From assembly GCF_009764265.1 (NCBI RefSeq), contig NZ_RWIR01000092.1, positions 372,001 through 436,000 of the forward strand: DNA of 64,000 nucleotides, written 5' to 3'. Origin of the DNA: Pseudomonas sp. PB101 (lineage in GTDB: Bacteria > Pseudomonadota > Gammaproteobacteria > Pseudomonadales > Pseudomonadaceae). Below, piece after piece: positions 33,842 through 42,770 of this stretch (position 1 is its first letter; each line of letters opens with the position of its first letter). Under the pieces are notes generated by a model. It worked only from the letters and a program-made list of their open reading frames with translations. It had not been told where the DNA came from and did no database searches. Made by a program: the position numbers and the translations under genes.

Positions 33842-34834
33842 ATGATCAAACAACAGCTTGCCCGCTTTAACCGCCTCGACCTGCTCGGTCAGCCCACCGC
33901 CCTGGAAAAACTCGAACGCCTGTCGACCTGGCTTGGACGCGATGTTTACGTCAAGCGCGATGACCTGACGCCGCTGGCGATGGGCGGCAACAAGCTGCGC
34001 AAACTCGAATACCTGGCCGCCGATGCGCTGGCCCAGGGTGCCGACACCTTGATCACCGCCGGCGCGCTGCAATCGAACCACGTGCGCCAGACCGCCGCCA
34101 TTGCCGCCAAACTGGGGCTGGGCTGCGTAGCCCTTCTGGAAAACCCCCTCGGCACCGATGACAGCAATTACACCGGCAACGGCAACCGGCTGCTGCTCGA
34201 CCTGTTCGATTGCAAGGTCGAACTGGTGGAAAACCTCGACAACGCCGACGAGCAACTGCAAGCCCTGGCCAACCGACTGCGCAGCAACGGCAAGAAGCCG
34301 TACCTGGTGCCGATCGGTGGCTCCAATGCGCTGGGCGCCTTGGGCTATGTGCGCGCCGGACTGGAACTGGCCGAGCAGATCAAGGACACCGGCCTGGCCT
34401 TCGCCGCCGTGGTTTTGGCCTCGGGCAGCGCCGGTACCCACAGCGGTCTGGCCCTGGCCTTGAGCGAAGCACTGCCGGATCTGCCAGTGATCGGCGTGAC
34501 GGTCTCGCGCAGCGATGAAGATCAGCGGCCAAAGGTTCAAGGCCTGGCCGAGCGCACCGCCGAACTGCTGGGCGTGAATCTGCCGGAGGCTTTCAAGGTC
34601 GAGTTGTGGGATGAGTATTTCGGCCCGCGTTATGGCGAACCGAATGCCGGCACACTGGCGGCGGTGAAGCTGCTGGCGGGGCAGGAAGGCTTGCTGCTGG
34701 ACCCGGTCTACACTGGCAAGGCCATGGCGGGGTTGCTGGACGGGATCGGGCGTCAGCGTTTCGATGAGGGCCCGATTATCTTCCTGCACACCGGCGGGGC
34801 ACCGGCGTTGTTTGCCTATAAGGAATTTCTGTAA
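33842..34834 (+). CDS. dcyD: D-cysteine desulfhydrase
   Basis: The 330-residue PLP enzyme of the ACC-deaminase fold breaks D-cysteine into pyruvate, ammonia and sulfide. The Schiff-base lysine is Lys51 in MGGNKLRKLEY, as in Salmonella DcyD, and the LQSNHVRQTAAIA and ASGSAGTHSGL motifs are present. The start at 33842 gives the normal N-terminus MIKQQLARFNRLDLLGQPTA. It stands directly before the cystine transporter tcyJLN, as in other enterobacterial and pseudomonad genomes. Confidence 0.92.
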   Translation: MIKQQLARFNRLDLLGQPTALEKLERLSTWLGRDVYVKRDDLTPLAMGGNKLRKLEYLAADALAQGADTLITAGALQSNHVRQTAAIAAKLGLGCVALLENPLGTDDSNYTGNGNRLLLDLFDCKVELVENLDNADEQLQALANRLRSNGKKPYLVPIGGSNALGALGYVRAGLELAEQIKDTGLAFAAVVLASGSAGTHSGLALALSEALPDLPVIGVTVSRSDEDQRPKVQGLAERTAELLGVNLPEAFKVELWDEYFGPRYGEPNAGTLAAVKLLAGQEGLLLDPVYTGKAMAGLLDGIGRQRFDEGPIIFLHTGGAPALFAYKEFL

Positions 34835-34860
34835 CGCTCGTACGGGTACAACGCGAACAA

Positions 34861-34886
34861 TGTAGGAGCCGGCTTGCCAGCGAAAG
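34861..34886. repeat. Single REP unit
   Basis: TGTAGGAGCCGGCTTGCCAG with CGAAAG following lies just after dcyD; no inverted partner is present. Confidence 0.7.
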
Positions 34887-34922
34887 CAATCGACCTGGCT
34901 ATATATACCTTTAAGATATAAC

Positions 34923-34944
34923 AAAAAGAATATTTATTATTTTC
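34923..34944. promoter_or_regulatory. AT-rich box upstream of tcyJ
   Basis: A stretch starting AAAAAGAATATTTATT and ending TTTTC resembles the tauA box, with two extra bases inside. It lies about 150 bases upstream of tcyJ in a 260-base spacer that otherwise holds only the REP unit. The match is weaker than for tauA and sfnB. Confidence 0.35.
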
Positions 34945-35094
34945 CTATCTAACGGCTCCATCTTATAGTCACGCCGCAGGCGAATTTGCAGCGAGACGCA
35001 TAAGCTGCATTAGGGCAGGATATCGCAGTCGTCCAAATCCCGAATTTGCCAACTTTCCTAAAGCGTCTTCCATAAGAAAACACAGGGGCTTGTC

Positions 35095-35895
35095 ATGAAT
35101 TTTTCCGCACTACGTCGCAATCTGCTGGTGGGTTCTCTGGGCCTGGCATTGAGCGCCGGCCTGATCGGCCAGGCGGTTGCCGGTGAGCAGCTGCAACAAA
35201 TCAAGGACAAAGGCGTAATCAACGTCGGCCTGGAAGGCACCTATCCACCGTTCAGCTTCGTCGATGCCGACGGCAAGCTGAGTGGCTTCGAAGTCGAGTT
35301 CTCCGAAGCCCTGGCCAAAGAGCTGGGCGTGAAGGTCAAGCTGCAACCCACCAAGTGGGACGGCATCCTGGCTGCCCTGGAATCCAAGCGTCTGGACGCA
35401 GTGATCAACCAGGTGACCATCTCCGAAGAGCGCAAGAAGAAGTATGACTTCTCCGAGCCCTACACCGTTTCCGGGATTCAGGCGCTGGTGCTGACCAAGA
35501 AAGCCGCCGAGCTGAACATCAAGTCCGCTGCCGATCTGGGCGGCAAGAAAGTCGGCGTGGGCCTGGGCACCAACTACGAACAGTGGGTGAAAGAGAATGT
35601 GCCGACCGCAGACATCCGCACCTACGAAGATGATCCGACCAAGTTCCAGGACCTGCGTGTCGGCCGTATCGATGCCATCCTGATCGACCGTCTGGCCGCA
35701 CTGGAATATGCCAAGAAAGCCAAGGACACCACCGCTGCCGGTGACGCGTTCTCCCGTCAGGAAGCCGGTATTGCCCTGCGCAAAGGCGAGCCTGAACTGC
35801 TGGCCGCAGTGAACAAGGCAATCGACAAGCTGCGCGCCGATGGCACCCTGAAAAAGCTTTCGGAAAAATACTTCAACGCTGACGTCACTCAATAA
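35095..35895 (+). CDS. tcyJ: Cystine ABC transporter substrate-binding protein
   Basis: The 266-residue protein (also called FliY) has a signal peptide ending at AVAGEQL and the polar amino-acid-binding fold, with GLEGTYPPFSFVDADGKLSG, FEVEFSEAL and KKVGVGLGTNYEQWVKEN. It captures cystine in the periplasm. First gene of tcyJLN; its TAA overlaps the next ATG by one base. Confidence 0.93.
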   Translation: MNFSALRRNLLVGSLGLALSAGLIGQAVAGEQLQQIKDKGVINVGLEGTYPPFSFVDADGKLSGFEVEFSEALAKELGVKVKLQPTKWDGILAALESKRLDAVINQVTISEERKKKYDFSEPYTVSGIQALVLTKKAAELNIKSAADLGGKKVGVGLGTNYEQWVKENVPTADIRTYEDDPTKFQDLRVGRIDAILIDRLAALEYAKKAKDTTAAGDAFSRQEAGIALRKGEPELLAAVNKAIDKLRADGTLKKLSEKYFNADVTQ

Positions 35896-36560
35896 TGGAA
35901 GAAGCTTTTCAACTCGCGCTGGACTCCGCGCCCTTTCTGCTCAAGGGCGCGTACTACACGGTCATCCTCAGTCTGGGCGGGATGTTCTTCGGCCTGGTGA
36001 TGGGGTTCGGCCTGGCGTTGATGCGCCTGTCGCGCTTCAAACTGGTGAGCTGGATCGCCCGCATCTACGTGTCGTTCTTTCGCGGCACGCCCTTGCTGGT
36101 ACAGCTGTTCGTGATCTATTACGGCTTGCCGCAACTGGGTCTGGAACTTGATCCGCTACCGGCGGCCCTGATCGGCTTCTCGCTGAACATGGCCGCCTAT
36201 GCCTGCGAAATCCTGCGTGCCGCGATCAGCTCCATCGAGCGCGGCCAGTGGGAAGCCGCTGCCAGTATCGGCATGACCCGTGCGCAGACCCTGCGCCGGG
36301 CCATCCTGCCGCAGGCGATGCGCACCGCATTGCCGCCGCTGGGCAACAGCTTCATTTCGCTGGTCAAGGACACCGCGCTGGCCGCCACCATCCAGGTGCC
36401 GGAGCTGTTCCGCCAGGCGCAGCTGATCACCGCCCGTACCTTCGAAATCTTCACCATGTATCTTGCCGCCGCACTGATCTACTGGGTCCTGGCCACGGTG
36501 CTTTCGCACCTGCAGAACCAGCTGGAAGCGCGGGTCAATCGGCACGACCAGGAGTCCTGA
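35895..36560 (+). CDS. tcyL: Cystine ABC transporter permease
   Basis: The 221-residue permease (YecS type) has about five membrane helices and the loop EAAASIGMTRAQTLRRAILP, which contacts the ATPase. Start and stop are set by a one-base overlap with tcyJ and a 4-base gap to tcyN. Confidence 0.93.
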   Translation: MEEAFQLALDSAPFLLKGAYYTVILSLGGMFFGLVMGFGLALMRLSRFKLVSWIARIYVSFFRGTPLLVQLFVIYYGLPQLGLELDPLPAALIGFSLNMAAYACEILRAAISSIERGQWEAAASIGMTRAQTLRRAILPQAMRTALPPLGNSFISLVKDTALAATIQVPELFRQAQLITARTFEIFTMYLAAALIYWVLATVLSHLQNQLEARVNRHDQES

Positions 36561-36564
36561 CCCA

Positions 36565-37320
36565 ATGATTGTCGTGGAAAAACTGACAAAGCAGTTCAAG
36601 GGTCAAGTCGTGCTCAACGGCATCGATCTAGAGGTCAAGGAAGGCGAGGTGGTGGCGATCATCGGCCCTAGCGGCTCGGGCAAGACCACCTTCCTGCGCT
36701 GCCTGAATTTTCTGGAAGAGCCCACCAGCGGCCGGATCAAGGTCGGTGATATCGAGATCGATACCAGCCGTCCCCTGAACCAGCAGCAGAGCCTGGTGCG
36801 GCGCTTGCGCCAGCACGTGGGTTTCGTGTTCCAGAACTTCAACCTGTTCCCTCACCGCACCGCCCTGGAAAACGTTATCGAAGGCCCGATCATCGTCAAG
36901 AAGATCCCGCTCGCCGACGCCGTTGCCCTGGGTAAAAAGCTCTTGGCCAAGGTCGGTCTGGCAGGCAAGGAGGACGCTTATCCGCGTCGCCTCTCCGGTG
37001 GTCAGCAACAGCGCGTGGCGATTGCCCGGGCGCTGGCGATGGAGCCGGAAGTGATCCTGTTCGACGAGCCGACCTCGGCCCTCGACCCGGAGTTGGTGGG
37101 CGAGGTATTGGCGACCATCCGCGGCCTGGCCGAAGAGAATCGCACCATGGTGATCGTCACCCACGAAATGGGTTTTGCCCGGGACGTGGCCAACCGTGTG
37201 GTGTTTTTCGACAAGGGTGTGATCGTCGAGCAAGGCGAAGCGAAGGCGTTGTTTGCCAACCCGAAAGAAGAGCGAACCAAACAGTTCCTGAGCAAGTTCC
37301 TGAATAACGCTCACAACTAA
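36565..37320 (+). CDS. tcyN: Cystine ABC transporter ATPase
   Basis: The 251-residue ATPase (YecC type) has Walker A GPSGSGKTT at about residues 34-42, the signature LSGGQQQRVAIARALAM, Walker B VILFDEPTSALDPE and the switch His in VTHEMGFA. It energises cystine import with TcyJ and TcyL. Confidence 0.94.
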   Translation: MIVVEKLTKQFKGQVVLNGIDLEVKEGEVVAIIGPSGSGKTTFLRCLNFLEEPTSGRIKVGDIEIDTSRPLNQQQSLVRRLRQHVGFVFQNFNLFPHRTALENVIEGPIIVKKIPLADAVALGKKLLAKVGLAGKEDAYPRRLSGGQQQRVAIARALAMEPEVILFDEPTSALDPELVGEVLATIRGLAEENRTMVIVTHEMGFARDVANRVVFFDKGVIVEQGEAKALFANPKEERTKQFLSKFLNNAHN

Positions 37321-37802
37321 CACCCCCGCGCAACAACGGTAATCTTCCATGGATGGAAGTGATACCCCTCGAAATAGCCATGATTAATACCAAACTAATT
37401 TTATCTATTCGACCTGCATATCCTGTATGCGTGCGCGGTACATACATACACATCACAACCATTAAACAGTGCTGACCAAGTCAGATCGTCCTTCGCGGAC
37501 GGGGCTGATGACTTTGCAGAAATCCGCCCGTATTCACGTGCTTTCAGCGGATAACTTCGACGCATGGGCATGGTTTAATTACTTCAGATTGTAGGAATTT
37601 TCTGAATAACACGACACACCACCTATAACTAACAATTCTTATTGACACTTGATCCCCCTGACTCTTATCTAGTCTCCAGCCAGCGATACTCATCACGCCC
37701 TGATCATTATTTCAACTCAAGATAATGAATGGTTTTTCTATTCGTCTTTTAGTTTTTGATATTCCAGAAACGGACTTCGTTGCAAGACTTCAAGGAGACT
37801 CC
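37321..37802. other. Long spacer before the Ig-like gene
   Basis: 482 bases, AT-richer than the surrounding genes. A TTGACA at 37642-37647 could be a -35 box; the -10 around 37666 (TATCTAGT) is poor. TCTAGTCTCC at 37669-37678 resembles TTTAGTCTCC at 25200-25209 upstream of tauA. No gene or terminator hairpin was recognised in the first 300 bases. Confidence 0.5.
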
Positions 37803-38567
37803 ATGAAAAGCACCCCGAACAAATCCGGGCTTGCAGCCCCGACCCTGGCGCAATCCAACAAGACCGGTATCAACGTCACGTGCGCGGCGCACCTGCTGAT
37901 CGATGTGGCGCCCTACCCCACCATGGACGCCGGTGACCTGATCGAACTGTTCTGGGACGACTGCTACGTGGCCTCCCGCGTGCTGACGGCCAGCGATGTC
38001 GGCCAACCGGTGCAGCTACGAGTGCCCGAGAGTTTTATCGCCAACGGTACTTCACGCTTTCACTACCGCGTGATGCAGGTTGGCCGGGGCCCGGCGATAT
38101 CGGCCAGCGCAAACGTGAAGATCAAACTCGACTGTCCAGGCGGCCAGCCCTCCGCTTTATGTGGCGATGAAAACCAGTGCCTGGCACCGGTGGGTATACC
38201 CGACGCGATTCGCCGTCATGGGGTGAATCCGAACCAGATCAAACGCGGTGTTCCCTTGACCATCGAGCCGTACGTGAACATGGCCGTCGATGATGAAATC
38301 ACCCTGCGCTGGGGCGATGTGCGCATGGACCTGCCACGGCTCAAGCCCACCGATGTCGGCCAGCCGATCCAGGTCTGGATACCGCCGGCCATCATCCTCG
38401 AAGCCGGCGAAGATCTGCGGCTGGAAGTGACGTACTGCATTCTCGACAGGGTGGGCAACAACTCCCGCTGGGCACCGGCTCGGACACTGAAGATCGGGTG
38501 CGCCAATCCTTATCTGAAAGCCCCCCCGAAGCAATGTCTCAATGCGGCTGAATCCCGCAAGCAATGA
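37803..38567 (+). CDS. Two-repeat immunoglobulin-like protein of unknown role
   Basis: The 254-residue protein consists of two related segments of about 85 residues. Both contain an acidic strand entry, a (T/S)xxDVGQPxQ motif (TASDVGQPVQLRVPESFI and TPTDVGQPIQ-like TDVGQPIQVWIPPAIILEAG), and an ending K(I)xLxC / LKIGC. Each looks like an Ig-type beta-sandwich. There is no signal peptide. The start at 37803 has a strong CAAGGAG site seven bases upstream. Similar Ig-like proteins are common in fluorescent pseudomonads, but the function is unknown. Confidence 0.75.
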   Translation: MKSTPNKSGLAAPTLAQSNKTGINVTCAAHLLIDVAPYPTMDAGDLIELFWDDCYVASRVLTASDVGQPVQLRVPESFIANGTSRFHYRVMQVGRGPAISASANVKIKLDCPGGQPSALCGDENQCLAPVGIPDAIRRHGVNPNQIKRGVPLTIEPYVNMAVDDEITLRWGDVRMDLPRLKPTDVGQPIQVWIPPAIILEAGEDLRLEVTYCILDRVGNNSRWAPARTLKIGCANPYLKAPPKQCLNAAESRKQ

Positions 38568-38576
38568 ACACCGCTT

Positions 38577-38608
38577 CTGTGGTGAGGGGGCTTGCCCCCT
38601 CACCACAG
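38577..38608. terminator. 14-bp perfect hairpin after the Ig-like gene
   Basis: CTGTGGTGAGGGGG (38577-38590) and CCCCCTCACCACAG (38595-38608) pair around a CTTG loop. No T run follows, so it is a structured 3' end or repeat rather than a classic terminator. The same GAGGGGGCTTGCCCC core occurs in the repeat at 56716. Confidence 0.7.
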
Positions 38609-38645
38609 GGTTTGCGATCTCCCCCGAGAACACCCTTCTATGCAT

Positions 38646-38665
38646 ATTCCTAAAAGTTAGTTCAT
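38646..38665. promoter_or_regulatory. AT-rich activator box upstream of the sfnB operon
   Basis: ATTCCTAAAAGTTAGTTCAT matches the tauA box at 15 of 20 positions. It lies about 170 bases upstream of the first sfnB-type gene, in an AT-rich tract running to about 38690. Confidence 0.5.
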
Positions 38666-38833
38666 AAAATATTTATACACGTTTAGGGTATATGCACCGG
38701 ACCACCGGACATCCTTGTTTTCATGCGCGGCCACAAGCGGCGCTTCCATAAGATGTGAGGTAGGTATGGTCCGGAACACAATCACCCCAGTGCAGATCGC
38801 CAGGGCATTGCGTGCAGCCAGGGAGTGGCACTG

Positions 38834-40066
38834 ATGTCCAGTCTGGCAGATGCAATCGTCCAGAGTGACCTGGACATCGCCCCGCTGTTGTTGCCCGCAC
38901 AAATCCTGCGCAACGATGCCCAAGCCATCAAGGCGGCCCAAGAACTGGCGCAAGTCGCGCGCCTGCAAGCAGCCAAACGTGACCGGCAGCGCAAGCTGCC
39001 ATGGTCTGAAATCGAACAGTTCACCCGCAGCGGCCTGGGCAGCATTTCCATCCCCCGGGTGTACGGTGGTCCGCAGGTTTCGTTCGTCACCCTGGCCGAA
39101 GTGTTCGCGATCATTTCCGCCGCCGACCCGGCGCTGGGGCAGATCCCGCAAAACCAGTTCGGCATTCTCAACCTGATACTCGGCAGCGCCACCGACGCGC
39201 AGAAAAGACTACTGTTCAAAAGCGTCATCGATGGCTGGCGAATCGGCAACGCCGGGCCGGAGCGCGGCAGCAAGAACACCCTGGAACTGAAGGCGCGCAT
39301 CACCGCTGACGGCGTCCTCAACGGTCAGAAATTCTATTCAACCGGCGCCCTGTTCGCCCATTGGGTCGCGGTCAAGGCATTGAACGACGACGGCAAACAA
39401 GTGCTGGCATTCATCCGTCGCGGCACGCCGGGATTGCGCATCGTCGATGACTGGTCCGGCTTTGGTCAGCGCACCACCGCCAGCGGCACGATCTTGCTCA
39501 ACAACGTGCAGGTCGAACCCGAACTGGTTGTGGATAACTGGAAGATCAACGACACGCCGAACATCCAGGGGGCCGTCTCGCAACTGATTCAAGCGGCCAT
39601 CGACGCCGGTATCGCCCGAGGCGCCATCGACGACGCCATCGATTTCGTGAAAACCCGCGCCCGCCCGTGGATCGACGCCAATGTCGAACGGGCCAGCGAT
39701 GACCTGTATGTGATCGCCGATATCGGCAAGCTGAAAATCGAATTGCACGCTGCCGAAGCGCTGTTGCGCAAGGCCGGACAGGTGCTCGATCTGGTCAGCG
39801 CTGCGCCGCTCACCGCCGAGTCTGCCGCCCGCGCCTCGATTGCCGTGGCCGAAGCCAAAGTGCTGACCACCGAGATTTCGTTGCTGGCCAGCGAAAAACT
39901 GTTCGAACTGGCCGGCAGCCGCGCGACCCTCGCCGAATTCAACCTCGACCGCCACTGGCGCAACGCCCGGGTGCACACCCTGCACGACCCGGTGCGCTGG
40001 AAGTATCACGCGGTCGGCGCCTATCGCCTCAACGGCACGCTGCCGGCAAGACATTCCTGGATCTGA
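38834..40066 (+). CDS. sfnB: SfnB-family sulfur-acquisition flavoprotein (copy 1)
   Basis: The 410-residue protein has the acyl-CoA-dehydrogenase fold typical of SfnB and DszC-like flavin enzymes, with IPRVYGGPQVSFVTLAEVFA near the N-terminus, FYSTGALFAHWVAVKAL in the middle and the C-terminal DRHWRNARVHTLHDPVRWKY. Such enzymes use reduced flavin in releasing sulfur from organosulfur compounds. ATG at 38834 is used; a GTG three codons earlier is possible. It is the first of two related genes in tandem, 23 bases apart. Confidence 0.88.
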   Translation: MSSLADAIVQSDLDIAPLLLPAQILRNDAQAIKAAQELAQVARLQAAKRDRQRKLPWSEIEQFTRSGLGSISIPRVYGGPQVSFVTLAEVFAIISAADPALGQIPQNQFGILNLILGSATDAQKRLLFKSVIDGWRIGNAGPERGSKNTLELKARITADGVLNGQKFYSTGALFAHWVAVKALNDDGKQVLAFIRRGTPGLRIVDDWSGFGQRTTASGTILLNNVQVEPELVVDNWKINDTPNIQGAVSQLIQAAIDAGIARGAIDDAIDFVKTRARPWIDANVERASDDLYVIADIGKLKIELHAAEALLRKAGQVLDLVSAAPLTAESAARASIAVAEAKVLTTEISLLASEKLFELAGSRATLAEFNLDRHWRNARVHTLHDPVRWKYHAVGAYRLNGTLPARHSWI

Positions 40067-40089
40067 CGACCAGACATCTGGAGAAGCAT

Positions 40090-41283
40090 ATGAGCATTTC
40101 TCACCCCGTCGCGGTCATTACCAGCGATGAGCAAGCCCTGATCATTGCCAGCGATCTGGCCGATGACTTCAAACGCGACAGCGCCCTGCGCGACCGCGAG
40201 CGCCGTTTGCCGCACCCGGAACTGGAAGTGTTTTCCCGCTCGGGCCTGTGGGGCGTCAGCGTGCCAAAAGAGTACGGCGGCGCCGGTGTTTCCAACGTCA
40301 CCCTGGCCAAGGTCATCGCATTGATTGCCCAGGCCGACGGCTCGCTGGGGCAAATCCCGCAGAACCATTTCTATGCCCTCGAAGTGCTGCGCGTGAACGG
40401 CAGCCACGAGCAGAAACAACGTCTTTATGCCGAAGTCCTGGCCGGTCAGCGCTTCGGCAATGCGCTGGCCGAACTCGGCACCAAAACCGCACATGATCGC
40501 GTCACCCGCCTGACTCGCGACGGCAGCGGCTATCGCATCAACGGTCGCAAGTTCTACGCCACGGGCGCGATCTATGCCCAGCGCATTCCCACCTCGGTGG
40601 TGGATGAAAACGGCGTGCAGCAACTGGCGTTCGTGCCGCGCGACAGCAAGGGCCTGAGCGTGATCGACGACTGGAGCGGTTTCGGCCAGCGCACCACCGG
40701 CAGCGGTTCGGTGGTGTTCGAAGATGTCTTTGTTGCCGCCGAAGATGTCATCCCCTTTCAAAGTGCTTTCGAGCGCCCGACCCCGGTCGGCCCGCTGGCG
40801 CAGATTCTCCATGCCGCCATCGACACCGGCATCGCCCGCGCCGCTTATGAAGATGCGCTGCACTTCGTGCGTACCAAAACCCGGCCATGGATCGACGCCA
40901 CCCACGAAAAGGCCACGGACGACCCACTGACCCTCAAGAGTTTCGGCCACCTGAGCATTCGCCTGCACGCCGCCGAGGCACTGCTCGAGCGTGCCGGTGA
41001 ATACCTCGACAAGGCCCAGGCCGAGACGAATGCCGAGACCGTCGCGGCCGCGTCGATTGCCGTTGCCGAAGCCCGCGCCCTGAGCACCGAAATCTCCCTG
41101 GCCGCCGGCAGTACGCTGTTCGAACTGGCCGGCAGCCAGGCGACCTTGATCGAACACGGCCTCGACCGCCACTGGCGCAACGCCCGGGTGCACACCTTGC
41201 ACGACCCGGTGCGCTGGAAGTACCACGCCGTGGGCAATTACTACCTCAACGATGAAAACCCGCCGCTGCGGGGGACCATCTGA
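40090..41283 (+). CDS. SfnB-family sulfur-acquisition flavoprotein (copy 2)
   Basis: The 397-residue paralogue of the preceding gene has the same VPKEYGGAGVSNVTLAKVIA, IDDWSGFGQRTTGSG and DRHWRNARVHTLHDPVRWKY segments. The two are clearly different over most of their length, so they arose by an old duplication and may act on different substrates or as a heteromer. Its stop overlaps the start of the monooxygenase (TGATG). Confidence 0.88.
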   Translation: MSISHPVAVITSDEQALIIASDLADDFKRDSALRDRERRLPHPELEVFSRSGLWGVSVPKEYGGAGVSNVTLAKVIALIAQADGSLGQIPQNHFYALEVLRVNGSHEQKQRLYAEVLAGQRFGNALAELGTKTAHDRVTRLTRDGSGYRINGRKFYATGAIYAQRIPTSVVDENGVQQLAFVPRDSKGLSVIDDWSGFGQRTTGSGSVVFEDVFVAAEDVIPFQSAFERPTPVGPLAQILHAAIDTGIARAAYEDALHFVRTKTRPWIDATHEKATDDPLTLKSFGHLSIRLHAAEALLERAGEYLDKAQAETNAETVAAASIAVAEARALSTEISLAAGSTLFELAGSQATLIEHGLDRHWRNARVHTLHDPVRWKYHAVGNYYLNDENPPLRGTI

Positions 41284-42641
41284 TGACCGCCGCGAAAAAG
41301 AAAATCCTGCTCAACGCGTTCAACATGAACTGCATCGGGCACATCAACCACGGTTTGTGGACGCACCCGCGTGACACGTCAACCCGCTACAACACCATCG
41401 AATACTGGACCGAACTGGCGCAGCTGCTGGAGCGCGGGTTGTTCGACGGCCTGTTCATCGCCGACATCGTCGGGGTCTATGACGTCTACCAGAACTCGGT
41501 GGACGTGCCGCTCAAAGAGTCAATCCAGCTACCGGTCAACGATCCGCTGTTGCTGGTCTCGGCCATGGCGGCGGTCACTAAAAACCTCGGTTTCGGCCTG
41601 ACCGCCAACCTCACCTACGAAGCGCCGTATCTGTTCGCCCGACGCCTGTCGACGCTCGATCACCTGAGCCGTGGCCGCGTTGGCTGGAACATCGTCACCG
41701 GCTACCTCGACAGCGCCGCCAAGGCCATGGGCCTGAGCGAACAGGTCGAGCATGACCGCCGCTACGACCAGGCCGACGAGTACCTGGAGGTGCTCTACAA
41801 ACTCCTGGAAGGCAGTTGGGAAAACGGCGCGGTGCTGAACGACCCGCAACAGCGGATCTACGCGCAACCCGAGAAAGTGCACAAGGTCGAGCACAAGGGC
41901 GAGTTCTATCAGGTCGAGGGTTATCACCTCAGTGAACCCTCGCCGCAGCGCACGCCGGTGCTGTTCCAGGCCGGCAGCTCGGATCGCGGTTTGCTGTTCG
42001 CCGGGCGACATGCCGAGTGCGTGTTCATCAGCGGCCAGACCAAGGCCTCGACCAAGGTGCAGGTGGACAAGGTGCGCGCCAGCGCCATCGAAGCCGGGCG
42101 CAACCCCGAGGACATCAAGGTGTTCATGGGCCTGAACGTGATCGTTGGAGCCACCGAAGAGCTGGCCTGGGCCAAGCGCGCCGAATACCTGAGCTACGCC
42201 AGTGCCGAAGCCGGTGTGGCGCACTTTTCGGCGTCCACCGGGATCGATTTTTCTCAGTATGAAATTGACGAACCGATCCAGTACGTGAAGAGCAACGCGA
42301 TCCAGTCCGCCACCAAACACCTGCAAAACAACGACTGGACCCGACGCAAACTGCTGGAGCAACACGCCCTCGGCGGTCGCTACATCACCGTGGTCGGCTC
42401 GCCTGAACAGGTGGCCGATGAGCTGGAATCCTGGATCGCCGAAACCGGGCTGGATGGCTTCAACCTGACCCGCATCGTCACGCCGGAAAGCTATGAGGAT
42501 TTCATCGAACTGGTGATTCCCGAGTTGCAACGGCGCGGGTCGTACAAGACGGCGTACGACAGCGGCACCTTGCGCGAAAAGCTGTTTCAGCGGGAGGCAT
42601 TTTTGCCTGAGCAACATACCGGTTCCGCGTTTCGCCGCTAA
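41283..42641 (+). CDS. Flavin-dependent monooxygenase, NtaA/SnaA/DszA type
   Basis: The 452-residue bacterial-luciferase-like protein has the family features NMNCIGHINHGLWTHPRDTS, LTANLTYEAPYLFARRLSTL, GRVGWNIVTGYLDSAAKAMG and a C-terminal VVGSPEQVADELESWIAETG. It should oxygenate a sulfur-containing substrate with reduced flavin supplied by a reductase elsewhere. The close linkage to sfnB-type genes and metQNI supports organosulfur use; the substrate is not known. Confidence 0.88.
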   Translation: MTAAKKKILLNAFNMNCIGHINHGLWTHPRDTSTRYNTIEYWTELAQLLERGLFDGLFIADIVGVYDVYQNSVDVPLKESIQLPVNDPLLLVSAMAAVTKNLGFGLTANLTYEAPYLFARRLSTLDHLSRGRVGWNIVTGYLDSAAKAMGLSEQVEHDRRYDQADEYLEVLYKLLEGSWENGAVLNDPQQRIYAQPEKVHKVEHKGEFYQVEGYHLSEPSPQRTPVLFQAGSSDRGLLFAGRHAECVFISGQTKASTKVQVDKVRASAIEAGRNPEDIKVFMGLNVIVGATEELAWAKRAEYLSYASAEAGVAHFSASTGIDFSQYEIDEPIQYVKSNAIQSATKHLQNNDWTRRKLLEQHALGGRYITVVGSPEQVADELESWIAETGLDGFNLTRIVTPESYEDFIELVIPELQRRGSYKTAYDSGTLREKLFQREAFLPEQHTGSAFRR

Positions 42642-42642
42642 A

Positions 42643-42724
42643 AGCTTCGCGAGCAGGCTCGCTCCCACAGGGATTGTGTGAACACCCAAGATCCACTGTG
42701 GGAGCGAGCCTGCTCGCGAAGAGG
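42643..42724. repeat. REP doublet
   Basis: AGCTTCGCGAGCAGGCTCGC at 42643 and the inverted GAGCGAGCCTGCTCGCGAAG near 42702 flank about 35 bases between the monooxygenase and metQ, inside what would otherwise be a single operon. Confidence 0.92.
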
Positions 42725-42770
42725 CCTGACCAAACGACACAAACCATATGCACTGACTGGATAACTCATC

